Assembly: GCA_016716085.1 (NCBI GenBank)
Contig: JADJWY010000026.1
Location: forward strand, 558,001-622,000
DNA from: Hahellaceae bacterium
Lineage (GTDB): Bacteria; Pseudomonadota; Gammaproteobacteria; Pseudomonadales; Oleiphilaceae
Length of the DNA stretch: 64,000 nt
Direction: 5' to 3'
The position numbers were made by a program, and so were the translations under genes. Every line of letters begins with the position of its first letter. Positions within the stretch are counted from its first letter, which is position 1. Positions 17,459-24,857 of this stretch are shown here, piece after piece. The notes under the pieces were generated by a model. That model was not told the origin of the DNA and did not search any database. It saw nothing but the letters and a program-made list of their open reading frames with translations.

Positions 17459-17635
17459 TAACCTCACATGAGGTACCGGAGGCAAGTGACACGTTCCTTT
17501 CCAACTCGTTCATGATTCATGACCCCTGAATGGTGAAGTAGCGCCAAGGCACATCTTCTCGTTGTTATAGACTCGGGACTCCTATGACTGAGTTCAACAC
17601 TAATACAGAGGATTCGCATTGGTCAATCCTCCTTT
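17459..17635 (-). pseudogene. Decayed copy of the DUF4013/DUF4870 operon ends
   Basis: Bases 17459-17530 repeat, with changes, the start of the downstream membrane-protein gene (17988-18055), including the same N-terminal residues MNELERNVSLASGT. Bases 17561-17633 repeat the region in front of the upstream gene (18809-18882), ending in GGTCAATCC-CT. Everything that would have lain between, the whole DUF4013 gene, is gone, and the frame runs into noise. It is the scar of a tandem duplication that later lost its middle. Confidence 0.65.
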
Positions 17636-17655
17636 AGAAAGATGCACTGCGCCAA

Positions 17656-18039
17656 TTAGATAGGTCGCTTGTCCGAAAGGTAAATCAGACCTTTTACAAT
17701 GCGGTAAATCGTCCAGATCGTCAGGCCAAGCAGTATGAGATATCCGGCCAGCACCCAGATGGTCAACGCGCCCAGAATCCCCCATAACAATCCATACCAG
17801 AAGGTACGGATTTGCCAGGAAAAATGGGAAACCAGCCAGGTGCCCGCATAATCGGAGCGTTTTACATGCGCGATGCAGACACCCACAATCGCCGTCAGCG
17901 GCATCAAAAAGGCCAGTGCCTGCAGGATATAGACAGCCATCGCAAGATTCTTGCCACTGTCCATCGCTGACGCCGGAGAGGGCTTAACCTCATTCGCGGT
18001 ACCGGAAGCCAGAGACACATTTCTTTCCAACTCATTCAT
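17656..18039 (-). CDS. DUF4870-like membrane protein
   Basis: This 127-residue protein has three membrane helices (residues about 33-55, 70-95, 98-118) and a short charged N-terminus. The pattern HFSWQIRTFWYGLLW is typical of the DUF4870/COG3671 family of small inner-membrane proteins of unknown role. Its start overlaps the stop of the DUF4013 gene by 8 bp, so the two are co-translated and probably form one membrane complex. Confidence 0.7.
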   Translation of the reverse strand: MNELERNVSLASGTANEVKPSPASAMDSGKNLAMAVYILQALAFLMPLTAIVGVCIAHVKRSDYAGTWLVSHFSWQIRTFWYGLLWGILGALTIWVLAGYLILLGLTIWTIYRIVKGLIYLSDKRPI

Positions 18040-18793
18040 ACTTGATGACTCCTGATTGTTGCCCCATATTTCCCATGGGTTCTTCTGCTTTTTTTAGTTT
18101 TTGCGCCAGCCGCCCCAGCTCATGGCTCGACACGGTGTAGAATAAAATAAAGGTCGCCGCCGGGAGGATCAACAAACCAATACCTGTGAGTCCCAACATG
18201 ATATCTACCAGTGCTATGAAAAAAATGATCGCCAGCCAGCTAAGGTACATCAACAAAAAGTTTGGCAGGTAACGCGTCACCAGCAGGAGATTACCTGGCA
18301 AATTCAGGAGCGTTCGCCGCTGTCCCGTTAAGGCGTAGCGCAGTAATCCTGCGTGATAGAGGGGCGAGGCCACCACGGACCACAAGGCGAAAATCAGCAG
18401 GGTCCACAAGAGATCATAGGGTTTCTGCTCCAGCCAGGCCCAAAACCCCTCGGTATCAAGTGTTCCGACATCACCAATCAAGCCTCCCAGACCACCGACA
18501 CCCGTCACAGAAACAAGAATATAAGGCGTCAGGAGGTATACGATTTTAACCAGCCACAGAATGACGCCGTCCTTGAGCCATCGACCCGGCTCACAGGGCG
18601 GGAGCGTGTCAGGTGCAGGTGCCATCGAAATCGAGCGTATCGTCGCCACGCGCCATCCTTCAAACAGAAGGATACTGACAACCCCCAAGATAGGAAAAAA
18701 GGGTAAAAAAAGCAGTGGCCAGGTTTTCAGAAGCCAGCGTTCATCCTTGAATGGAAAGGTAAGCCCTTCCAGTAACGCAGCGGTCAGCGCCAT
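18032..18793 (-). CDS. DUF4013-like membrane protein
   Basis: This 253-residue polytopic protein has about six membrane helices. It carries the DUF4013-type features: an N-terminal hydrophobic FPFKDERW segment, GRWLKDGVILWLVKIVYLL, and long helices in the second half. Its function is unknown. It is the first gene of a two-gene operon with the DUF4870-like protein, and the operon's upstream region is repeated in the decayed copy beside it. Confidence 0.65.
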   Translation of the reverse strand: MALTAALLEGLTFPFKDERWLLKTWPLLFLPFFPILGVVSILLFEGWRVATIRSISMAPAPDTLPPCEPGRWLKDGVILWLVKIVYLLTPYILVSVTGVGGLGGLIGDVGTLDTEGFWAWLEQKPYDLLWTLLIFALWSVVASPLYHAGLLRYALTGQRRTLLNLPGNLLLVTRYLPNFLLMYLSWLAIIFFIALVDIMLGLTGIGLLILPAATFILFYTVSSHELGRLAQKLKKAEEPMGNMGQQSGVIKYE

Positions 18794-18900
18794 AGTTATC
18801 AGTCTCCTTGTTATTATTGACTCAAGACTCCATTGAGTGACCTCAAACCTATATCAAACCTGACAGCTCGGTCAATCCCTCTGTTCGCAGGCTTCGTATA

Positions 18901-19173
18901 CCCATCAACGCAAATTTAGGTCGTAGCGAAGAAGGACCCCACGACGCCCACCTCAAACCCAAACACGCCGCAGCACTGGTTGTTTTCAGTGCCCGTGTCG
19001 GCAGTATCTCTGATAATCGATCCGGCGGCTGGTATAGCTATCGCTCACCCAAAGCGGCGCTGATGCTCTTTCATCCCGGTACCACCGACACCCCACTGTC
19101 AAAGCCCTTTCAAAAGAATGTGCCGGGCGAGCTACCCTTTGTCGATTGGGCAGGCGAACAGATTGATTTTTAA
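18901..19173 (+). pseudogene. Short-chain dehydrogenase (C-factor type) remnant
   Basis: One frame reads ALVVFSARVGSISDN, GGWYSYRSPKAALM, then directly LFHPGTTDTPLSKPF and a stop. These are the catalytic YxxxK stretch (YSYRSPK) and the C-terminal HPGTVDTPLSKPF stretch of C-factor-like SDR proteins. The roughly 20-30 residues normally between them are missing, as is the whole NAD-binding N-terminal half. It is not functional. With the operator-like palindromes, this is the main content of the 18,793-19,431 gap. Confidence 0.8.
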
Positions 19174-19212
19174 AACGATATTGTAAACTCACGCTCTACC
19201 CATCTTCACCAC

Positions 19213-19230
19213 TGTCTCCATTTGGAGACG
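19213..19230. promoter_or_regulatory. Operator-like palindrome, copy 1
   Basis: TGTCTCCATTTGGAGACG is an inverted repeat with one mismatch outside the centre. With a sister site 64 bp downstream (start to start) it gives the consensus TGTCnCCAwTTGGnGACr. The two are about six helical turns apart, so a regulator could bind both on one face of the DNA upstream of the Ig-domain gene. Confidence 0.55.
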
Positions 19231-19276
19231 CTCTCACGCACCCAACCCCGTACAAATAGGTATAAATCCAGATACC

Positions 19277-19294
19277 TGTCCCCAATTGGCGACA
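19277..19294. promoter_or_regulatory. Operator-like palindrome, copy 2
   Basis: TGTCCCCAATTGGCGACA shares the half-sites of copy 1 and lies about 70 bp upstream of a possible -10 box (TATAAC at 19365-19370) for the Ig-domain gene. I do not recognise the cognate regulator. Confidence 0.5.
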
Positions 19295-19430
19295 CAACCC
19301 GTTTGATCTTGGCGATCTCACCCGCAAAACAGCGTTTAGAACATTGTTTTTAATAGCTTTAAATTATAACGGCCCGCATATCGCTTAAACCCAGTTGAGC
19401 TAATTAAATCTAACCTGAAAAAGGCTGATC

Positions 19431-20408
19431 ATGAGCTATTCCAATAATCACATTAACTTCAACTGTTACATACATAGTCTGTCATCACGCATCCTCCAAC
19501 TCCTCACGCTGTGCATGATGTCATTCGTCACCCTGGCTGCGGATGTGTCCATCAAGTCGGCACCTTCAAACATCACCGTTGCGTCAGGCGGCACCGCCAA
19601 ATTTACCGTATCGGCCAAAGGTTCCGGTACGCTGAAATATCAATGGTATAAAAACGGCAAAAAAATCTCGGGCAAGACCTGGCGGACACTTTCAATCAGC
19701 AAAGTCAGCAACAGTCATGTTGGTTACTACCAGGTAAAGGTGTACAACACGAAAGGCAGTGCCTGGTCTCGCAAGGCCTACCTGAAACTTTCTACATCCA
19801 AGACCTCGAGCACCTCATCAAGCAGCTCTACCTCCAAAAGCAACGACATCGTGATTACCAAGCAGCTCACCGCATACAGTCGCAAAAGCGGTCAGGATCT
19901 GTGGGCACCGGTTAAAGCAAAAGGCTCCGGCACGCTCAAGTACCAGTGGTACAAAGGCGACACGCCAATCAAACGAACAAACTATGGCTTGTGGCTCTCC
20001 AAGGTTAAAAAAGCAGATGCCGGACAGTACCGCGTTAAAATCTCCAATAACAAGGGCTACATTTACAGTGACTACATTACGCTGACCGTCGACGGTTACT
20101 CAGGCACTGCAAGCTCAAAATCAGCAACGGCTTTCGACACTGACAATCAGGCCACCATTACCTGGGCAATCCCCACCAAACGCGAGAATGGAAAATCACT
20201 TTCGAAAAGCGACATTTCGAAATTCAGGATTTATCAGACTGACTCAGCCGGAAAATCTGAAAAAATGTACGAATTATCTGGCAGTTACACTCGCCACACC
20301 GTCACAGATCTCGCCCAGGGAAGAACCTACCATTTCGCCCTGACCGTTGTGGATTCGGCAGGTCGGGAAAGTAACTTATCAAGCGTCGTCAGCAAGACAA
20401 TCAGATAA
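19431..20408 (+). CDS. Secreted protein with two Ig-like domains and a fibronectin-III-like domain
   Basis: This 325-residue protein has a signal sequence that is unusually long and ends near SFVTLAADVS. Two Ig (I-set) domains follow (about residues 45-125 and 140-220), each with GSGTLKYQWYK and a YYQVKV/QYRVKI strand, joined by a Ser/Thr/Lys-rich linker. A fibronectin-III-like domain (about 235-325) ends with GRESNLSS. The protein is rich in lysine and serine. Such proteins are secreted or surface-bound adhesins or binding modules; no catalytic domain is present. The two palindromes upstream suggest regulated expression. Confidence 0.75.
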   Translation: MSYSNNHINFNCYIHSLSSRILQLLTLCMMSFVTLAADVSIKSAPSNITVASGGTAKFTVSAKGSGTLKYQWYKNGKKISGKTWRTLSISKVSNSHVGYYQVKVYNTKGSAWSRKAYLKLSTSKTSSTSSSSSTSKSNDIVITKQLTAYSRKSGQDLWAPVKAKGSGTLKYQWYKGDTPIKRTNYGLWLSKVKKADAGQYRVKISNNKGYIYSDYITLTVDGYSGTASSKSATAFDTDNQATITWAIPTKRENGKSLSKSDISKFRIYQTDSAGKSEKMYELSGSYTRHTVTDLAQGRTYHFALTVVDSAGRESNLSSVVSKTIR

Positions 20409-20441
20409 TCTGTCTCCTAAAGCAGATGCGCTAAGAGGACT

Positions 20442-20470
20442 AAGCAATTGCGCTCTATGGCCAATTGCTT
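20442..20470 (+). terminator. Stem-loop after the Ig-domain gene
   Basis: AAGCAATTG and CAATTGCTT form a perfect 9-bp stem with an 11-base loop, followed by TTCC. It lies 34 bp after the stop codon. The trailing T run is short, so it may be a weak terminator. Confidence 0.5.
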
Positions 20471-20529
20471 TTCCTCCGGGCTAGCCTCAAACTAGCCTGG
20501 CCCCCTACTTTTGCCCCCTAAGGATCTCC

Positions 20530-21141
20530 ATGAAAAACCTGTTCATCCTGGCAGCAGGCTTCGCTGCGCTCGGTCTGGTCGCCTGCGGCCAATCCACCTC
20601 TTCGACTGAATCCAGTGCATCGAATAGCGAGACAAGTGCGCCCGCCGCACAGCCCGTCGCCAGCGTCGATGAGGAGTTTGAGGCACTAAAAGCGATTAAG
20701 GCCCCCGACGCCTGCGCCCTGCTAACGCCTGAAAAGCTCAAGGTGGTCTACCCGGATCTGAGCTTCGAAGTACGCCAGAAGGTCGCACCTCAGATGAGCG
20801 GCTATGTTTGGGATTCGCGCTGCGTTTACTGGGCAGGTGTCGGCACTGTCGAATTCGCTAAAGACGCCCCGACACACACCGTTGAACTTTTTATTGCAAC
20901 CTCAGCAACTCCCACCAGAGCCCAAAAGAATCTTGCCTCCCGTCGCGAAATGGCGGCTGGGAACAGCAACTTCCAGGCACAAGCGGCCCTTGGTAGCGAT
21001 GCCCACTCCACCACCGATATCGGCGTGGCCCATCTGTTTTTTGTGAAGGATCAGAGCGAGATTCAGATCAATATTTCCTCGCTGAATGCGCCTAACGCAC
21101 AGAAAATTGAGGAAGCGTTGGCGCTTGCGAAGTCTTTGTAG
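20530..21141 (+). CDS. Lipoprotein of unknown function
   Basis: This 203-residue protein has a lipoprotein signal (FAALGLVACG, lipobox cysteine at residue 19), a Ser/Thr/Ala-rich tether (about 22-50) and a folded domain starting at DACALLTPEKL. That opening resembles the DUF3558-like or similar periplasmic modules with two conserved cysteines (DACALL and SRCVYW), but I do not assign a family. Its stop overlaps the GTG start of the sirtuin gene, so the two are coupled. Their functional link is unclear. Confidence 0.65.
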   Translation: MKNLFILAAGFAALGLVACGQSTSSTESSASNSETSAPAAQPVASVDEEFEALKAIKAPDACALLTPEKLKVVYPDLSFEVRQKVAPQMSGYVWDSRCVYWAGVGTVEFAKDAPTHTVELFIATSATPTRAQKNLASRREMAAGNSNFQAQAALGSDAHSTTDIGVAHLFFVKDQSEIQINISSLNAPNAQKIEEALALAKSL

Positions 21142-21956
21142 TGACCGAACGGGCCTCTCATTCTGGCTGGGATGAAGCCATTGCTCATTTGGAAAATGCC
21201 AGGCAAGTAACCGCCTTCACGGGAGCCGGTATCTCGGCTGAAAGCGGCATTCCCACGTTCAGAGACAAGCAAGGCGGCTTCTGGGGGCGATTCTCGGCAG
21301 AGGAACTGGCCTCTCCGGAAGGATTCCGCCGCGATAAGGCCCTGGTATGGGGTTGGTATACCTGGCGCAGAAAAATGCTGATGCTGGCAGAACCCAATCC
21401 CGGGCACCTGGCATTGGCGACGCTCGCCAGCCGTTATGCGGCATTCACGCTGATCACCCAGAACGTTGATAACCTGCATGAGCGCGCGGGCAGTCATCCC
21501 GTGATTCATTTGCATGGCCAACTCAATCAGAACCGCTGCTTTGCCTGTAACGCGCCGCAAGGTTTTCTCAAGGACGACCTTGACGAAATCAATGGCGTCG
21601 ATTTGGCGCAGGCCGCACGGGGAGCGCCTCCTAAAATCATGCCCTCAACCTGTCTGCAGTGCGGAGGCGACCTTCGCCCGGACATCACCTGGTTTGGTGA
21701 ATGTCTGCCAGAAAGCGCCTGGGCCGCGGCGGAGGGTGCTGTACGCGAAGCAGACGTAATCCTGTGTATCGGAACGTCTGGCATCGTGTACCCTGCAGCG
21801 AGATTGCCCGAAACGGGCAGGAATGCAGGGGCTACGGTCATTCAAATCAACCCGAACGAAACGGCGCTGGATGACGTTGCGCACATCAACCTACGCGGCT
21901 CGGCCAGCGAGATTTTACCCGCGATTGTCCTCGCCTTGTCGGGGAAGCTTGGTTAG
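21141..21956 (+). CDS. NAD-dependent protein deacylase (sirtuin)
   Basis: This 271-residue Sir2 protein has the NAD motif TGAGISAESGIPTFRD (residues 27-42), TQNVDNLHERAGS, catalytic His125 in HLHG, and two zinc-knuckle pairs (CFAC and CLQC). Tyr73 and Arg76 in GWYTWRR form the Y-x-x-R pair that marks class III sirtuins such as CobB and SIRT5, so removal of succinyl or malonyl groups from lysine is likely besides deacetylation. The GTG start overlaps the lipoprotein stop. Confidence 0.85.
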   Translation: MTERASHSGWDEAIAHLENARQVTAFTGAGISAESGIPTFRDKQGGFWGRFSAEELASPEGFRRDKALVWGWYTWRRKMLMLAEPNPGHLALATLASRYAAFTLITQNVDNLHERAGSHPVIHLHGQLNQNRCFACNAPQGFLKDDLDEINGVDLAQAARGAPPKIMPSTCLQCGGDLRPDITWFGECLPESAWAAAEGAVREADVILCIGTSGIVYPAARLPETGRNAGATVIQINPNETALDDVAHINLRGSASEILPAIVLALSGKLG

Positions 21957-22090
21957 CATCTGGTTGTCGAGAGTCTCCTTCTGATGGCGAGTGGCTATGA
22001 ATGCCTGACTTTGCAATGGTCGCCGGACCTATGATCAGGTAGACTTCCAAAGATTTTATACGACTTCAGACTTTGGTCGGTGCCACAATT

Positions 22091-22189
22091 ATGACCACCG
22101 AAGCTGGGGTCACCGCCCTCGACGTTCCGAAGTATTTAGGCGTCGCCAAAGATACCGTCTACCGCTGGCGGAGGTATTGGGCAGTATGA
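22091..22189 (+). pseudogene. Truncated excisionase-type HTH protein
   Basis: A 32-residue frame reads TALDVPKYLGVAKDTVYRWRRY and then stops. It matches the first helix-turn-helix of MerR/excisionase-like small proteins (EVAEYLGVSKDTVYRW) but lacks the second half. Such genes often head type I restriction operons, which fits the hsd remnants downstream. The rest of 21,957-22,284 shows no gene. Confidence 0.6.
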
Positions 22190-22284
22190 TCAGGCTATCG
22201 GACACATCACGCCTTATCACCCCACCTTGGGCGATAGAAAATGGGCGATACACCGGCCACGGGTGTTGGAAGGAAACATAAAGC

Positions 22285-22863
22285 ATGAACAAACAACAAC
22301 TTGCCGCCAAAATCTGGGAATCTGCTAACCAGATGCGCTCCAAAATTGAAGCCAACGAATACAAAGACTACATACTCGGCTTTATCTTCTACAAATACCT
22401 GAGCGACCAATTGGTGCAATTTGTCAGCAACCAAGGCATGACAGCTGACGACATTAAAAACCGCAATGAAAGCGATGCCGAAACCGTTGAATTTGTGCAA
22501 AGCAACCGCGGTTACTTTATCGCCTACGATAATTTATTTTCCACGTGGATAGACCCAACATCCGACTTTGATGAATCCAATAGTGTCGTCGCTATCAAAG
22601 CAAAGAACAACTTCAGTACGGAATTTTTATTTGACGCTCTTGGCAATCAAAAAACTGATTTGGAAGAGGCTGCAACTACTAATGCACAGGCAAACATTAA
22701 TCTACAGATATTGATGCCACATGAGATTATGGCGCCGAAACTGAGCGAACAAACCCAAATCGGCAACTACTTCAAAAAACTCGACGCCCTAATCAACCAA
22801 CAACAACAAATCACCAAACTCAATAACATCAAGCAAGCCTGCTTGAGCAAAATGTTTGTGTAG
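22285..22863 (+). pseudogene. HsdM N-terminus fused in frame to HsdS C-terminus
   Basis: Residues 1 to about 98 match the N-terminal domain of the type I methyltransferase subunit HsdM (AAKIWESANQMRSKIEANEY, YKYLSDQLV). From about residue 105 the sequence is the C-terminal part of the specificity subunit HsdS (FSTEFLFDALGNQKTDLEEA, LSEQTQIGNYFKKLDALI, ending CLSKMFV). The SAM and NPPY motifs of HsdM and almost all of HsdS are absent. A deletion near 22,580-22,600 joined the two genes without breaking the frame, so a 192-residue hybrid may be made but cannot methylate DNA. Confidence 0.8.
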
Positions 22864-22876
22864 GGGGCAAAAGGGC

Positions 22877-23881
22877 ATGAGCTACGTTCCGCCATTTACC
22901 ATTACCGCCGATATTCTTAATTTGGTCGCGAGTATTAGCGAGCAGGTCGGGCAGTTAAAGGCCAGTGCGCTCAATGTGTCGCCGCAATTGAGCAAGCAAA
23001 ACCGTATAAAAACCATTACCGGCACCTTGGCCATCGAAGGCAACACCCTCAGCGAGGAGCAAATCACCGCCATCATTGAAGGCAAGCACGTATTGGGTAG
23101 CACCCGAGAACTGGCGGAGGTAAAAGGTGCCATAGCGGCTTATGAGGCACTGGTGAATTTTAAAGCCCATAGCATTACCGATTTACTCAGCGCCCACGGC
23201 TTAATGATGGCAGACGTTTTAACCAAGGCCGGGCAATTTCGGCACAAGGCCGTGGGCATTCACAAAGGCGGCCAAGTGCATCATGTTGCGCCCCCCGCCC
23301 ATAAAGTGTCGGGCCTCATGGCTGATTTAATGCAGTGGTTGCAGCAAGCTAAAGATCACCCGTTAATTACCAGCTGCGTATTTCACTACGAATTGGAGTT
23401 TATTCACCCCTTTGCCGACGGTAATGGCCGTATGGGGCGTTTGTGGCAAACCTTGATTTTATCGCAATGGCACCCGCTGTTTTTATCCTTACCGTTGGAA
23501 AGCGTGATCAAAGACCATCAATCCCGCTATTACCAAGCACTTGAGCAGGCGGATGAGCAGGCCGACAGCACGGTTTTTATTCATTTTATGCTGAGTACGA
23601 TTAGTAAAACCCTGGAGCAAAACGCCCCTTTAAACGCCCCCATAAACGCCCCTGTAAACATTCCCGCAAACATCGCAGACTTAAAAACCCTGGATGCGAT
23701 TGTGCTGTTGCTGCAACACAACCCTCACTTAACGCGTCAGCAATTGGCAGAGGTAATCGGTAAAGACCTTCGCACCATCGGCCGCGCCATTAGCAAGCTG
23801 CAACAAACCAGCCAATTAAAACGCATAGGCTCCGCTAAAACCGGGTACTGGCAAGTTCAACCACAAAAGGTTCAGCCATAA
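22877..23881 (+). CDS. Fic-domain protein with N-terminal inhibitory motif and winged helix
   Basis: This protein is about 334 residues from the start MSYVPPF. It has the Fic active site HPFADGNGRMGR in full, so AMP (or other NMP) transfer to target proteins is expected. The inhibitory motif S/T-xxx-E-G/N is present near the N-terminus (TLAIEGN), the class II arrangement. An NAP-x repeat linker (NAPLNAPINAPVN) leads to a C-terminal winged helix (LTRQQLAEVIGKDLRTIGRA). Fic genes are commonly embedded in type I restriction operons, as here between hsdM/S and hsdR remnants. It is the only intact gene of that operon. The target is unknown. Confidence 0.85.
   Translation: MSYVPPFTITADILNLVASISEQVGQLKASALNVSPQLSKQNRIKTITGTLAIEGNTLSEEQITAIIEGKHVLGSTRELAEVKGAIAAYEALVNFKAHSITDLLSAHGLMMADVLTKAGQFRHKAVGIHKGGQVHHVAPPAHKVSGLMADLMQWLQQAKDHPLITSCVFHYELEFIHPFADGNGRMGRLWQTLILSQWHPLFLSLPLESVIKDHQSRYYQALEQADEQADSTVFIHFMLSTISKTLEQNAPLNAPINAPVNIPANIADLKTLDAIVLLLQHNPHLTRQQLAEVIGKDLRTIGRAISKLQQTSQLKRIGSAKTGYWQVQPQKVQP
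23621..23674 (+). repeat. Short tandem repeat in the Fic linker
   Basis: Four imperfect 12-15-bp units built on AAACGCCCC encode NAPL-NAPI-NAPV-NIPA between the Fic domain and the winged helix. Unit number could vary between strains and change linker length without a frame shift. Confidence 0.5.
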
Positions 23882-23882
23882 A

Positions 23883-24056
23883 ATGACGACATTCAAAACG
23901 GAAGCGGAGTTACTGCAAAACTGGGCCAACATTCTTTTTGAAAACAACAAACAGCAAGACCGCTTAAATAATGTGCCGCTGACTATCAGCGAAATGCCAC
24001 AGATTGTTGAGCAAATAAAAGAACTCAAAACACGCCCCTGCGGGAGGGTCGACTAA
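23883..24056 (+). pseudogene. HsdR N-terminal stub
   Basis: This 57-residue frame starts 1 bp after the Fic gene. Its sequence (TFKTEAELLQNWANILFENN, LNNVPLTISEMPQIVEQIKE) is the N-terminal part of a type I restriction subunit. After KELKT the hsdR match ends and the frame runs into the degenerate CRISPR repeat (CGRVD, stop). The nuclease and helicase domains are gone. The junction coincides with the edge of the CRISPR array. Confidence 0.7.
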
Positions 24057-24321
24057 GGCCGAAATGATTTGGTGGTGGAAAAAAGGCGTTTCAATCCACG
24101 CCCCTGCATGAGGGGCGACGTCTGTCCAGCCGATGGGAGGGCTTACGACATAGGTTTCAATCCACGCCCCTGCATGAGGGGCGACCTGGCTGCGTTCTGC
24201 ATCTTCAGCTTCGTTCCGGGGTTTCAATCCACGCCCCTGCATGAGGGGCGACATCAGAGAAGGAGATAAAGCAGATGATGTTTTCGTTCGTTTCAATCCA
24301 CGCCCCTGCATGAGGGGCGAC
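24022..24321 (-). CRISPR. Type I-C-like CRISPR mini-array (4 repeats plus degenerate end repeat)
   Basis: Four identical 32-bp repeats lie at 24088-24119, 24154-24185, 24221-24252 and 24290-24321; on the plus strand each starts GTTTCAATCCACGCCCC and ends GGGGCGAC. A fifth, degenerate repeat (24 of 32 bases the same) lies at 24022-24053. Spacers are 34, 34, 35 and 37 bp. Read on the minus strand the repeat ends in GTGGATTGAAAC, the type I-C signature, so crRNA transcription should run right to left. The degenerate repeat on the left then fits the leader-distal end. No cas gene is in the window, and where the leader should be (right of 24321) there is a methyltransferase gene stub. Confidence 0.93.
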
Positions 24322-24377
24322 TCTCCAAGTCCTCCCGGACCGGCGAACAAATCAACGATAAGTGTCTTCTTACTCAT
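24322..24377 (-). pseudogene. Stub of a DNA cytosine-5 methyltransferase gene
   Basis: Reading left from an ATG at 24377, the first 19 residues are MSKKTLIVDLFAGPGGLGE, the start and SAM-binding motif I of C5-cytosine methyltransferases. The match stops exactly where the first full CRISPR repeat begins. The frame happens to stay open through the array to 23964, so a nonsense fusion of about 137 residues could be translated. The gene is divergent from vsr, its usual partner. Confidence 0.85.
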
Positions 24378-24451
24378 CTGAGGTGTGATAATCCTGAAAA
24401 ATTCTGACAGGATAACATTAACGTTCAACAAAACCAGGAGTAGAAGGAGAA

Positions 24452-24850
24452 GTGAGTGATATTGTTGATCAAAACACGCGATCAAGGATGATGGCAAATA
24501 TAAAGGCCAAGAATACCAAGCCCGAAGTGGCAATACGTTCAGCTTTGCATCGAAAGGGTTACAGGTTCCGAACTCACAGAAAAGACTTGCCAGGACGGCC
24601 AGACATTGTCCTTCCAAAACATTGTGCCGTGGTGTTTGTGAATGGTTGCTTCTGGCATGGACATAGTTGCTCTCTATTCAAGTGGCCCAAGACACGAGTA
24701 TGTTTCTGGCAACAGAAAATTCTATCTAATAAAGAAAGAGACCGGAGAAACATTAATAAGCTTCGTGAAATTGGATGGAGGGTCTGTACAGTCTGGGAAT
24801 GTTCAACAAGAAATCAAAAAGAAGATGAATTCGCGAGGGTGATTGATTGA
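24452..24850 (+). CDS. vsr: Very short patch repair endonuclease
   Basis: This 132-residue Vsr has the family hallmarks: TRSRMMANIKAKNTKPE, KGYRFRTHRKDLPGRPDIVLP with the catalytic Asp, and VFVNGCFWHGHSC with the zinc site. The enzyme nicks beside T:G mismatches that arise when 5-methylcytosine deaminates. It starts at a GTG (ATG at 24488 region is an alternative). The matching methyltransferase gene, divergent on the left, is only a stub, so the enzyme has no local partner left. Confidence 0.9.
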   Translation: MSDIVDQNTRSRMMANIKAKNTKPEVAIRSALHRKGYRFRTHRKDLPGRPDIVLPKHCAVVFVNGCFWHGHSCSLFKWPKTRVCFWQQKILSNKERDRRNINKLREIGWRVCTVWECSTRNQKEDEFARVID

Positions 24851-24857
24851 ATGGATT

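Noticed and set aside
17271..17513. 80-residue minus-strand frame starting MNELERNVSLASGT
   Set aside because: Only the first residues come from the duplicated DUF4870 start; the remainder overlaps the acyltransferase end and is not a protein. It is reported as a duplication scar instead.
23964..24377. Long minus-strand open frame through the CRISPR array
   Set aside because: Only the first 19 codons are a real protein (methyltransferase start). The rest is repeat and spacer sequence that happens to lack stops.
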